From: Halobacteriovorax sp. GB3
GTDB lineage: Bacteria; Bdellovibrionota; Bacteriovoracia; Bacteriovoracales; Bacteriovoracaceae
Direction: 5' to 3'
NCBI RefSeq assembly: GCF_028649655.1
Contig: NZ_JAQSLN010000002.1
Location: forward strand, 124,001-188,000
Length of the DNA stretch: 64,000 nucleotides
The translations under genes were made by a program, and so were the position numbers. Positions 10,140 through 17,518 of the stretch are shown here, piece after piece; the first letter of the stretch is position 1; every line of letters begins with the position of its first letter. Under the pieces are notes generated by a model that saw only the letters and a program-made list of their open reading frames with translations, did no database searches and had not been told where the DNA came from.

Positions 10140-10174
10140 TTCATCCTGGATACTTTTCTAGCGTCGGTGCGTTA
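10140..10174 (+). repeat. Copy 1 of a 35-bp intergenic repeat
   Basis: Identical over 35 bases to 12017-12051 and a 31/35 match to 14802-14836. The shared core is TCCTGGATACTTTTCTAGCG. This copy lies in the 95-base gap between the SNF2 start codon (minus strand) and the stop of the 103-aa membrane protein gene, so it is in the SNF2 leader or promoter region. It has only one arm of the palindrome seen in copy 3. Confidence 0.85.
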
Positions 10175-10212
10175 AATTTATTTCAGTTAGAAAACTACTT
10201 CAAAAGTAAGAA

Positions 10213-10524
10213 TTAATCTTTTAGAGATTGTATTAGTTTAAGGTTTCCGCAATAAAGGCTCATAAATAAGACTTGGTCGTAAGTTTTAAAATAGAGAAAT
10301 AAGGGAATCAACCCCAATAATGTAACTGTAGTTAGAACATTCGTCGTCTTATCTAAACTCAAGATTCCCTTTTTCGACTTTAGACTTTTTAAGTAAGAAA
10401 CCGATGATAAAACCGTGACCAAAAAGTAAGTAGTAGCCGTAAGTATTTCGCCATTGAAATAGTATATTGCAAATGTTGATATTAGAATAATAATGATATG
10501 AATGATTTGGTTTTTATTGTTCAT
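10213..10524 (-). CDS. Small three-helix membrane protein, unknown
   Basis: Encodes 103 aa with three likely membrane helices at about residues 6-25, 28-45 and 62-82. The loop between helices 2 and 3 is lysine-rich (LKSLKSKKG). No family was recognised. The start lies 9 bases downstream of the stop of the 455-aa secreted protein gene on the same strand, so the two are probably one operon. A role in membrane docking or immunity for its neighbour is possible but unsupported. Confidence 0.6.
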   Translation of the reverse strand: MNNKNQIIHIIIILISTFAIYYFNGEILTATTYFLVTVLSSVSYLKSLKSKKGILSLDKTTNVLTTVTLLGLIPLFLYFKTYDQVLFMSLYCGNLKLIQSLKD

Positions 10525-10533
10525 GAGTTATTC

Positions 10534-11901
10534 CTATTTACAGTGTTTTACTGGCTTGTTGCTTTCATTTTTCAAAATTTTACAGTTTCTTTTTGCAATA
10601 CGGTTTTTTATCTTTTTATTTCTCTGAAAATGCTCTGAAAGTCTTTCTTGAGTGCTTTTGATTTCAGAGGAATTGTTGATTTTAATTTTTCTACAATCTA
10701 TTTCTCTTTCATTCTTGTTTAAAAAAAGATTGATTTCATTACATCTCATAATCCTTTTATCTTCTTCTTTCTTTCGTCTTTTTTCTTCAAGGTCTTTATT
10801 TTCTTCTAGCTTCAGCTTTGTTAGTACAAAAGTCGTGGCATCATAACTATTTTGACCATTTTCTTGTAATAGCTCGTAGTCATCGCGAATTTCCTCCAAT
10901 AATTCTTCCGAAATTTCAGATCTTTTTGTTTGAGCGTCTTTTTTATTCTCTAATTTTTCAATTTTTTCATTGTTATCTTTCTTAATTAGTTCCACTTTTT
11001 CAAAATTTACTTTATTGCTTTGGCCTGTTTCAGTGTTTTTGTCATTCTTATCGATATCTTCCTTATTTTTGGAAAAGTCATCCTTACATGATTGATAGCA
11101 ACCGTTTGGAGCTATAACTGTTGTTGCACTTGCTCCAACGATAGTTGAGGCAACTGGTGTGAGTACAGGGGAGAGATATTTTGCAATACTAGCACCAGCT
11201 GAGAGAGCTGTGATAAAAGATGAAGAGCATCCAAGGGTGCATTTTATAGAGAGTTCGTTATTTTGACTCTCATTAGGATTTTCTTTTATTTTCTCTTTGA
11301 ATTCGAAATAACTCTTCGAGCTTATGATCTCTTCGTATTCTGGCCATTTTTTAATTATTTCTTTTTCTTGTGATTTCCTCTCTTCTTTTAGTTTCTTTAG
11401 AAACTTCTGATTTTTAAGATAATTTCTTTGAATTTCTTTGGAGAGCTTTTTAAATTGAGTATGATTAAATATAATGTCAAAGTTCTTGTCTTGTCTTATA
11501 TTTGAAAGTTGAAACTCTATAGGGTTATCGAAACTAAGACTTTCTTTAGTATTAAACTTTTCACTAAGTCTTTTACCTTTTATGGGATCGAGATTTGAAA
11601 TAATTCCATTCATCCTATTGGCCATGGAAAATTGATTACTTACTAGAAGATTCAGGTAAAAATTTTCGGCTTCTTCTAAGATCTTATTAAAACACTTTCT
11701 TGAAGCTTTACATATCTTCATATTTTCGTATTTTTCTATTATTGATTTTGTACTATCTGTAAAACCATCCATTATGATGGCCAATTGAATTAGACCCTTG
11801 TTCGCATTATCAGGATTTATGGAATAAAGCTCTTGTATTTCTTCTGAATAGACACTCTTAAGTGAAATTGTAAAAGCGAATATAAGGATAAGGTATTTCA
11901 T
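10534..11901 (-). CDS. Secreted, charged helical protein with a hydrophobic Gly/Ala/Ser segment between two CxxxC pairs
   Basis: Encodes 455 aa. A signal peptide (MKYLILIFAFTISLKSVYS) is followed by about 200 mainly charged residues. Cys221/Cys225 then bracket, with Cys268/Cys272, a 42-residue apolar stretch rich in Ala, Ser, Thr and Gly. The remaining 180 residues are highly charged, coiled-coil-like Glu/Lys/Asp/Asn. A ribosome binding site GGAGG lies just upstream of the ATG. No family was recognised. The hydrophobic hairpin-like segment within soluble helices recalls pore-forming or membrane-inserting secreted proteins, but that is inference from layout only. Confidence 0.65.
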   Translation of the reverse strand: MKYLILIFAFTISLKSVYSEEIQELYSINPDNANKGLIQLAIIMDGFTDSTKSIIEKYENMKICKASRKCFNKILEEAENFYLNLLVSNQFSMANRMNGIISNLDPIKGKRLSEKFNTKESLSFDNPIEFQLSNIRQDKNFDIIFNHTQFKKLSKEIQRNYLKNQKFLKKLKEERKSQEKEIIKKWPEYEEIISSKSYFEFKEKIKENPNESQNNELSIKCTLGCSSSFITALSAGASIAKYLSPVLTPVASTIVGASATTVIAPNGCYQSCKDDFSKNKEDIDKNDKNTETGQSNKVNFEKVELIKKDNNEKIEKLENKKDAQTKRSEISEELLEEIRDDYELLQENGQNSYDATTFVLTKLKLEENKDLEEKRRKKEEDKRIMRCNEINLFLNKNEREIDCRKIKINNSSEIKSTQERLSEHFQRNKKIKNRIAKRNCKILKNESNKPVKHCK

Positions 11902-12016
11902 AAGTCCTCCAATTTATAGACTGAAGGTTATTTAGACTTCAAAAGCACATTGAGCAACATGTCTTAATTAGAATACACGCCAGTTTTTCATTTCTGATAA
12001 ACCATTTTCATCCATT

Positions 12017-12051
12017 TTCATCCTGGATACTTTTCTAGCGTCGGTGCGTTA
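12017..12051 (+). repeat. Copy 2 of the 35-bp intergenic repeat
   Basis: Identical to 10140-10174 and in the same orientation. It lies between the divergent starts of the 455-aa protein gene and the membrane ATPase gene, 42 bases upstream of the ATPase ATG. A short partial duplication (TTTTCATCC twice within 12006-12024) adjoins its left side, which could be a footprint of insertion or slippage. Confidence 0.85.
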
Positions 12052-12093
12052 TTAAAGGTGGACGGAAAGAGAATTTATTGAAAGAATTTTATA

Positions 12094-14022
12094 ATGAACA
12101 TTCAAATTACTGATTATTTTACAAAATTAGGTCCATGGTTTTTAGAAGTATCGAATTTCTATAAAACGGGTACAACCGAACAGCTAACGAAAGAGCTTTT
12201 TCTAATCGGTAGCTTTATCCTCTTGCCTCTTGTCTACAATTTTTTGAAAAAGAAAATTATGAATCAAGCAGTTCGAATGAGACTAGGTTTGATTAATAGT
12301 ATTACATTGAGTTCTCTCGAGACAAGGGCTGCATTCTTTCTCCAGTGGGCGGGTCCATTTATTCCTTATGTTCTTGCTCTTGTGTTTTTAGTTGTCGCAA
12401 GAAAGATTCTAATGGAGACAGCATTATCTGATCTTGTATTTATACTTTCTTTTATCAAGTTTTATGTTGTCTACTTGATTTTTAATCAGCTATTTATTAG
12501 TGCGCTTAGACTTTTCTCTGAATTTGCCGGAGTCAAAAGAGAAAGAGATAAAATTCAAAAAATTCTAAATGATTCAAAACTATTCGCCAGATACTTATTA
12601 TTCTTTTTTGGTTCTCTTTATGCAATTGAGCTCACTTTAAAAAAGGGACTTGTATACGAATACGCTTTCAAAATTCTCTTTATTATTTTGATTGGTCTTT
12701 TTTATAAGTCACTAAGAAACTGGAGTGTTGAAACACAGAACATTCTTAAAAAATACTATCCTAAGATGGAAACAATTTTATTTTCAGGTAGTGCTTTCAT
12801 AAAAAATGTACTTCTTCCAGTGGGATTTCTTCTCGCATTTTTTCATTTCTTTTGGAAAAAGCTTAAAGGACAAATTTCTGAGTGGTCCATAACTAGAGCT
12901 CTCGCGACAAAGCTCTTTCAAAAGAAACTAGAGACTTCAGAACAGTTTGAAGAAACTAATATTGAGGATATCTCAAATCAATATCGTTCTGCATTTCAAG
13001 AAAATAGAATTTACGTTGAACAAAAAGTTGTAGATAAAATTTTTGCGGAAGTTGATGAATGGCTTGTCGATAAATCTGAAGAACATACTGTTGCAATCTA
13101 TGGCGAAAAAGGTGTTGGTAAAACACTGGCCCTTAATAAATTAGCAGAGCGTCTACAAGGAAAAGACTGTGAAGTTATTTATCATAAATTTAACGAGAAG
13201 GTTTCTACAAAGAAACAACTCTTTTCATTGGTCGCTGATCTGCTCGGAATAGAAGAGTTTGAAGAGATCTCTAAGATAATTGAGTTCGATCAAAAGAATG
13301 AAAAGAAAGTAGTACTATTCGATGATGCTCACCATCTTTTTCTGTCTGAATATGGAGGGCTTGAAGGAGTTAAAGCACTTTTTGAAATTCTAAATGCGAG
13401 AACTGAAAATATTTTTTGGGTTGCTTCATTTAATCAGTACTCTTGGAGCTATATTAGTCAGGTCTTTAAAAAGAATCAGTATTTCAGGGCCGTCTATAGA
13501 GTTGATTCTTTAAGTGAAGAAGCCTTACAAGACTATATTATGACAATTCATAATTCGACGAAGTATCAGATTAGCTATTCTGATATTATTCAGGCCTTAA
13601 GAACGAGTGACGAGACTGGATCGACTTCTTATGTTGAGACACTTTTTTTCAGAATGCTTTGGGATACGTCTAAGGGAAATGTCGCCTTAGCAACTCATCT
13701 ATGGTTTTCATCTTTAAGACCTTGGAGAAGGAAGGCGTTTAAAGTTGGCGTTCCTGTTAATAAGAAAACTGATTTTTTGTCGGGACTTTCTGATGATACG
13801 CTATTTATTTTTGCAAGCATTATGAGGCATGAGTCCATTCGAGCTAGAGAGTTGGTCGGTGTTACAAATATCAGTGAAGGAACTGTTAGACATGCACTTC
13901 GTATCGGATTAGAGAATGAAGTTCTAATTAGAAATGACGATGGAATTTACTCTTACAATGTCTCTTATCAATACCCACTAGTTAAACACTTAAAGACGAA
14001 GAATTTTATCTATGAAGAATGA
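12094..14022 (+). CDS. Polytopic membrane AAA+ ATPase with C-terminal winged helix
   Basis: Encodes 642 aa. The N-terminal 270 residues contain about six hydrophobic membrane segments. A cytoplasmic AAA+/STAND-like ATPase follows, with Walker A GEKGVGKT at 337-344 and Walker B VVLFDDAHH with Asp410 and Asp411. The C-terminal 80 residues look like a winged helix (RARELVGVTNISEGTVRHAL). The family is not one I can name. The 3' end overlaps the MscS-type channel gene by 11 bases, so the two are very likely made together. ATPase-gated or ATPase-sensed control of the channel is inference. The ribosome binding site is weak (GAAAG). Repeat copies flank the pair. Confidence 0.8.
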   Translation: MNIQITDYFTKLGPWFLEVSNFYKTGTTEQLTKELFLIGSFILLPLVYNFLKKKIMNQAVRMRLGLINSITLSSLETRAAFFLQWAGPFIPYVLALVFLVVARKILMETALSDLVFILSFIKFYVVYLIFNQLFISALRLFSEFAGVKRERDKIQKILNDSKLFARYLLFFFGSLYAIELTLKKGLVYEYAFKILFIILIGLFYKSLRNWSVETQNILKKYYPKMETILFSGSAFIKNVLLPVGFLLAFFHFFWKKLKGQISEWSITRALATKLFQKKLETSEQFEETNIEDISNQYRSAFQENRIYVEQKVVDKIFAEVDEWLVDKSEEHTVAIYGEKGVGKTLALNKLAERLQGKDCEVIYHKFNEKVSTKKQLFSLVADLLGIEEFEEISKIIEFDQKNEKKVVLFDDAHHLFLSEYGGLEGVKALFEILNARTENIFWVASFNQYSWSYISQVFKKNQYFRAVYRVDSLSEEALQDYIMTIHNSTKYQISYSDIIQALRTSDETGSTSYVETLFFRMLWDTSKGNVALATHLWFSSLRPWRRKAFKVGVPVNKKTDFLSGLSDDTLFIFASIMRHESIRARELVGVTNISEGTVRHALRIGLENEVLIRNDDGIYSYNVSYQYPLVKHLKTKNFIYEE

Positions 14023-14800
14023 TCAAGTTAATCAGGTTTTAGAGCTACTTAGAGTTCAAAACATTTTATTTTTAATTTTTGGAATCCTTCTTATTATAGG
14101 ATGTGTTCGAGTTGTTAATAAACTTGGAGAAAAACTCGCTGAGAAATTTGGAAAAAATCGTCTCGCTATTCTACAGGTTTCAACCATTATTTCTTTCAGT
14201 CTCTATGTCTTGGGGATTCCTTTTATTATTTATCTTGCTTTCAGGCCGCCGAGAGAGTTGATCTTTGCAATAGCAGGTTCTCTGGCTGTTGCGATCGGTT
14301 TTGCCATAAAAGATGTTGTCAGTTCATTTGTTTCTGGAATTGTTTTTCTCTTTGATAAGCCCGCTCAAGTTGGCGATAGGGTTATGATAGGAGATACCTA
14401 TGGTGAGATTACGAGTATTGGTCTTCGAGCAGTAAGATTAACGACTTTAGACGATAACGTTGTCACAATTCCTAACACAAAGTTTATTACAGAGCAGGTT
14501 AGTTCAGGAAATTTTGGTGCATTGAATATGATGATTGTAGTGAACTTTCATATTGCACTGGATGAAGATATTAATACAGTGACTGATATACTTAATGAAA
14601 TCGTTGTGACTTCTCGCTTTGCTTATCTTGCTAAGCCGATTAATGTCGTTGTTCAGGAAGTTGAGATTGCGATGAAGCTTGCTTATCGTTTTAGTGTGAA
14701 GGCCTATGTTCTCGATGTGAGGTATGAAAAGGCCTTTCAGACGGATATTGTAAAGAGAGCGAATAAAGTTTTCCTCGAGCGAGGAATTAAACGCCCCTAA
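14012..14800 (+). CDS. MscS-family mechanosensitive ion channel
   Basis: Encodes 262 aa, close to the E. coli MscS length. It has three membrane helices (about residues 18-35, 53-77 and 83-110). The third is the Gly/Ala-rich pore helix (AGSLAVAIGFAIKDVVSSF), followed by the beta-domain signature DRVMIGDTYGEI and VTIPN. It would form a heptameric inner-membrane channel that opens under tension. It is translationally coupled to the upstream membrane AAA+ ATPase, which is not a standard MscS context. The stop is 5 bases before the large inverted repeat (copy 3), which could act as terminator. Confidence 0.9.
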   Translation: MKNDQVNQVLELLRVQNILFLIFGILLIIGCVRVVNKLGEKLAEKFGKNRLAILQVSTIISFSLYVLGIPFIIYLAFRPPRELIFAIAGSLAVAIGFAIKDVVSSFVSGIVFLFDKPAQVGDRVMIGDTYGEITSIGLRAVRLTTLDDNVVTIPNTKFITEQVSSGNFGALNMMIVVNFHIALDEDINTVTDILNEIVVTSRFAYLAKPINVVVQEVEIAMKLAYRFSVKAYVLDVRYEKAFQTDIVKRANKVFLERGIKRP

Positions 14801-14801
14801 A

Positions 14802-14866
14802 TTGATCCTGGACACTTTTCTAGCGTCATTGCGTTAGACGCGCAGCCGCTAGAAAAGTATCCAGGA
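14802..14866 (+). repeat. Copy 3 of the repeat, forming a 20-bp-stem inverted repeat between convergent genes
   Basis: The left part (14802-14836) matches copies 1 and 2 at 31 of 35 positions. The arm at 14806-14825 pairs with 14847-14866 (CGCTAGAAAAGTATCCAGGA) over 20 bases with one mismatch. The 21-base loop contains a smaller hairpin, GCGT-TAG-ACGC. It lies exactly between the stops of the MscS gene (14800) and the convergent small secreted protein gene (14873), so it could serve as a bidirectional terminator. It could also be a complete small palindromic mobile repeat or paired insertion-sequence ends. Confidence 0.9.
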
Positions 14867-14872
14867 CAAAAA

Positions 14873-15184
14873 TTAGAAGTGGCATGTTGCTGTTGCGACA
14901 GCATCAACAAGTGGGTCCATGATTGAGTTGTTGGCCTTGACGTAAGTCATACCACACTGACCCGGTCGAATGATGATATAGCCCTCGTTTGCAACTCTGT
15001 AGCCTCGCAGGGTTATACCCTCACTTCTCATCTTACAACCAATGCTATAGGCATAGTTATTACAAACTTCACATTGAGCACTATCTCTTCCCGTCATCAG
15101 ACATAGGGCCTGGGCACCAAAATACTTTTGAGCGAAAGTAGATGTAGAAACGATTATTGCTAATGCTGCTATTAGTTTTTTCAT
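14873..15184 (-). CDS. Small cysteine-rich secreted protein
   Basis: Encodes 103 aa from the ATG at 15184. That start was chosen because GGAGGAG lies just upstream on the minus strand and the protein then begins with a clean signal peptide (MKKLIAALAIIVSTSTFAQ). A longer frame to 15235 exists but would bury the signal. The mature part has six cysteines, an even number that suits disulfides after export. No family was recognised. Its stop lies 7 bases from the inverted repeat at 14806-14866. Confidence 0.65.
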   Translation of the reverse strand: MKKLIAALAIIVSTSTFAQKYFGAQALCLMTGRDSAQCEVCNNYAYSIGCKMRSEGITLRGYRVANEGYIIIRPGQCGMTYVKANNSIMDPLVDAVATATCHF

Positions 15185-15368
15185 AGACTCCTCCAGTCGA
15201 GTTTGTACTAAATACTGGTTAGGAGATTTGTGCAATCTGAATGGGAGAAAATTGAAAAATGTTTAGGACTTTGTAGGTCTTCTTTTATGTGATTCCAGAT
15301 ATTTATAAATGAGTCATATAGAGGCTAAATCGATGAAAAATTAGTACATTACGTGACGGGTCTCGTAA

Positions 15369-15396
15369 TTTACACTATATTACGTAGTAGTATATT
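15369..15396 (+). promoter_or_regulatory. Candidate promoter for the polysaccharide cluster
   Basis: TTTACA (15369-15374) and TATATT (15391-15396) are separated by 16 bases, ahead of the first glycosyltransferase gene. An inverted repeat ATTACG / CGTAAT (arms at about 15350-15355 and 15364-15369 by eye) lies at the -35 region, and another TTACGTA follows in the spacer. These could be operator half-sites. No JUMPstart/ops element was found. Confidence 0.4.
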
Positions 15397-15413
15397 TTTT
15401 ATTGGGGATATTG

Positions 15414-16529
15414 GTGAAAGTAGTTCTTTTACATGATTGGCTAACTGGTTTTAGAGGCGGAGAGAGAGTTTTAGAAGTCTTTTGTGAGCTTTTTCCAGAT
15501 GCGCCACTTTATACTCTAATTTATAAAGAGGGCTCAACAAGTCCTATGATTGAAAATCGAGTCATTCATACTTCATTTCTTAATAGTATTCCTGGAGTTC
15601 ATAAGCATTATCGTAAACTTCTACCACTTTTTCCAAAAGCTGCAGAAGGGTTGAAAATAATTGAAGAGGCTGACTTAGTGCTTAGTTCATCTCACTGTGT
15701 GATTAAAGGTGTGAAGAAGCCTGCAGATTCGGTTCATATTTCATATATTCATAGTCCTATGAGGTATCTTTATGATCAATATGATGTGTACTTCGGTGCG
15801 GATGCTCCATTTTATCAGCGATTAGGAGCAAAGGTTTTTAAAAATTATCTTGTGAATTGGGACTTGGATTCTAATGCTAATGTAGATGTTCCAATTGCTA
15901 ATGCTGAGTTTGTGAGAAAGAGAATTCAAAAATATTACGGAATCGACTCTGGTGTTATTCACCCATTTGTCGACTTAGAGGACTTTAAATCAACTCAAGA
16001 GAATCCTCCTGAAAAAGAGGATTACTACGTAATGGTTACGGCTTTTGCTCCAAATAAAAGAGTCGATCTTGCGATAAAGACCTTCAATAAAATGAAGAAA
16101 CGTCTGAAGATTATCGGTTCTGGACAGCAAGAGGAATACTTAAAGTCTATTTCTGGCGATACCATTGAGTTTTTAGGGAATGTTTCAAGAGAAGAAGTCA
16201 TTGAAGGATTTGCCAAAGCAAAGGCCCTTATATTTCCGGGTGTAGAGGATTTTGGAATTACCCCATTAGAATCGATGGCAAGTGGTACACCAGTTATTGC
16301 CTATAAAATTGGTGGAGTCTTAGAGACTTTAACAGATGATGTTGCTGAGTTTTTCCACGAGCAAACAGAGGAAGAATTGCAAAGAGCTGTACTATCTTTT
16401 GAAAAGAGAGATATCGATCAATCTGTTTTATATAAAAGAGCTTCTGAATTTTCAAAGGAAGTTTTTAAGAAGAAAATTTTAGATCTAATTGAAACAACAA
16501 TGAGAAATAAAGGAAAGACCGATGCCTAA
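15414..16529 (+). CDS. GT4-family glycosyltransferase
   Basis: Encodes 371 aa from GTG at 15414 (preceded by GGGG at 15404-15407); a TTG at 15402 would add four residues. The N-terminus reads VVLLHDWLTGFRGGERVLE, and YIHSPMRYLYDQY lies near residue 115. The C-terminal domain holds the GT4 E-x7-E motif EDFGITPLE followed by SMASGTPVIAY. It is a retaining, cytoplasmic GT-B enzyme that should transfer a sugar from a nucleotide donor to a lipid-linked glycan. The HDWL/HSPMRY pattern is seen in mannosyltransferase-like capsule enzymes, but the donor is not certain. It opens the cluster and overlaps galE by 8 bases. Confidence 0.88.
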   Translation: MKVVLLHDWLTGFRGGERVLEVFCELFPDAPLYTLIYKEGSTSPMIENRVIHTSFLNSIPGVHKHYRKLLPLFPKAAEGLKIIEEADLVLSSSHCVIKGVKKPADSVHISYIHSPMRYLYDQYDVYFGADAPFYQRLGAKVFKNYLVNWDLDSNANVDVPIANAEFVRKRIQKYYGIDSGVIHPFVDLEDFKSTQENPPEKEDYYVMVTAFAPNKRVDLAIKTFNKMKKRLKIIGSGQQEEYLKSISGDTIEFLGNVSREEVIEGFAKAKALIFPGVEDFGITPLESMASGTPVIAYKIGGVLETLTDDVAEFFHEQTEEELQRAVLSFEKRDIDQSVLYKRASEFSKEVFKKKILDLIETTMRNKGKTDA

Positions 16530-17505
16530 AAAGATATTGATTACAGGTGGAGCTGGTTATATCGGGTCACATATTGTGAATCTTCTTGGGAAAGATGAGC
16601 AGTATGAACTTACTATTTATGATAATTTATCAACTGGGCGCAAGGAATCTGTTGTATCTGGAGAACTCGTTGTTGGTGAAATTGAGGACCTCGAGAAGTT
16701 GGAAGCTCTTATTGTGGATAAGAAGTTTGATGCTTGTTTTCACTTTGCTGGTTCTATCATTGTTCCTGAAAGTGTTGAGGACCCTCTAAAATATTATTTC
16801 AATAATACTCAGAATACTCTTAATCTTTTGAATCTTTGTATTAAACACAAAATTAATAATTTCATTTTTTCTAGTACAGCAGCTGTATATGGAATAAATG
16901 AAGATGGGATTTGTACGGAAGAGACTCCTGTTTCTCCAATTAATCCTTATGGAAAAACGAAATTAATGACTGAGCAATTGCTTGAAGATTTATCTATTGC
17001 TTATCCTGATTTTAATTATGTTGTTCTTAGATATTTTAATGTTGCAGGAGCGAGTATTGATGGAAGTGTAGGGCAATGTTCTCCTTTATCAACTCATTTA
17101 ATTAAGATTGCCTGTGAAACAGCTCTTGGTAAGAGAGAGAAAATGTTTATTAATGGTGATGATTACCAAACAAAAGATGGTACTTGTGTTCGCGACTACA
17201 TCCATACAGATGATCTTGCGAGTGCACATGTTGCTTCTCTTGAGTATTTGCTTGAAGGCGGAAAATCCGATCTCTTTAATTGTGGATATGGCCATGGCTT
17301 TACTGTTAAAGAAGTCGTTGATGTTGTGAAAAAAGTTTCTAATGTAGACTTCGATGTCGAGTTAGGACCGCGTAGAGCTGGAGATGCTCCTGTTCTACTT
17401 GCAAAATCAGATAAAATTAAAAGCGTTCTTGGTTGGAATCCAGAACATGACGATCTTGAGCTTATTGTAAGAACAGCTCTTGATTGGGAAAAGAAGTTAA
17501 AATAA
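16522..17505 (+). CDS. galE: UDP-glucose 4-epimerase (GalE)
   Basis: Encodes 327 aa, a normal GalE length. It has the Rossmann motif TGGAGYIGSH (about residues 8-17), the catalytic SSTAAVYG region, YGKTK (Y-x3-K), and FNVAGA near residue 173. It interconverts UDP-glucose and UDP-galactose, and possibly the N-acetyl forms, to supply galactose-type donors. It overlaps the upstream glycosyltransferase by 8 bases and is followed by a polymerase/ligase candidate 13 bases later, so the three form a small operon. Confidence 0.93.
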   Translation: MPKKILITGGAGYIGSHIVNLLGKDEQYELTIYDNLSTGRKESVVSGELVVGEIEDLEKLEALIVDKKFDACFHFAGSIIVPESVEDPLKYYFNNTQNTLNLLNLCIKHKINNFIFSSTAAVYGINEDGICTEETPVSPINPYGKTKLMTEQLLEDLSIAYPDFNYVVLRYFNVAGASIDGSVGQCSPLSTHLIKIACETALGKREKMFINGDDYQTKDGTCVRDYIHTDDLASAHVASLEYLLEGGKSDLFNCGYGHGFTVKEVVDVVKKVSNVDFDVELGPRRAGDAPVLLAKSDKIKSVLGWNPEHDDLELIVRTALDWEKKLK

Positions 17506-17518
17506 GAGGGAGTATACT

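Noticed and set aside
14504-14815. Minus-strand 103-codon frame over the MscS gene and repeat.
   Set aside because: Antisense to a well-supported channel gene, with no signal or domain.
14831-14842. GTTAGAC in the loop of repeat copy 3 matches the integron core GTTRRRY.
   Set aside because: An attC site needs a matching RYYYAAC at the other end of the palindrome. The arms here end in TCCTGGA, copies 1 and 2 lack the motif partner, and no integrase is seen.
10140-14866. Three spaced repeats considered as CRISPR remnants.
   Set aside because: Spacing is about 1.9 and 2.8 kb with full genes between, the last copy is palindromic over its full arms, and no cas genes are present.
7007-15184. The SNF2 helicase with nearby accessory genes considered as a known defence island.
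   Set aside because: No nuclease, methylase, Argonaute, reverse transcriptase or other recognised defence partner is next to it; SWIM/SNF2 genes are common outside defence loci.
15185-15413. JUMPstart/ops element searched for upstream of the first polysaccharide gene.
   Set aside because: No GGCGGTAG-like sequence was found there or in the 27093-27285 and 37008-37092 gaps.
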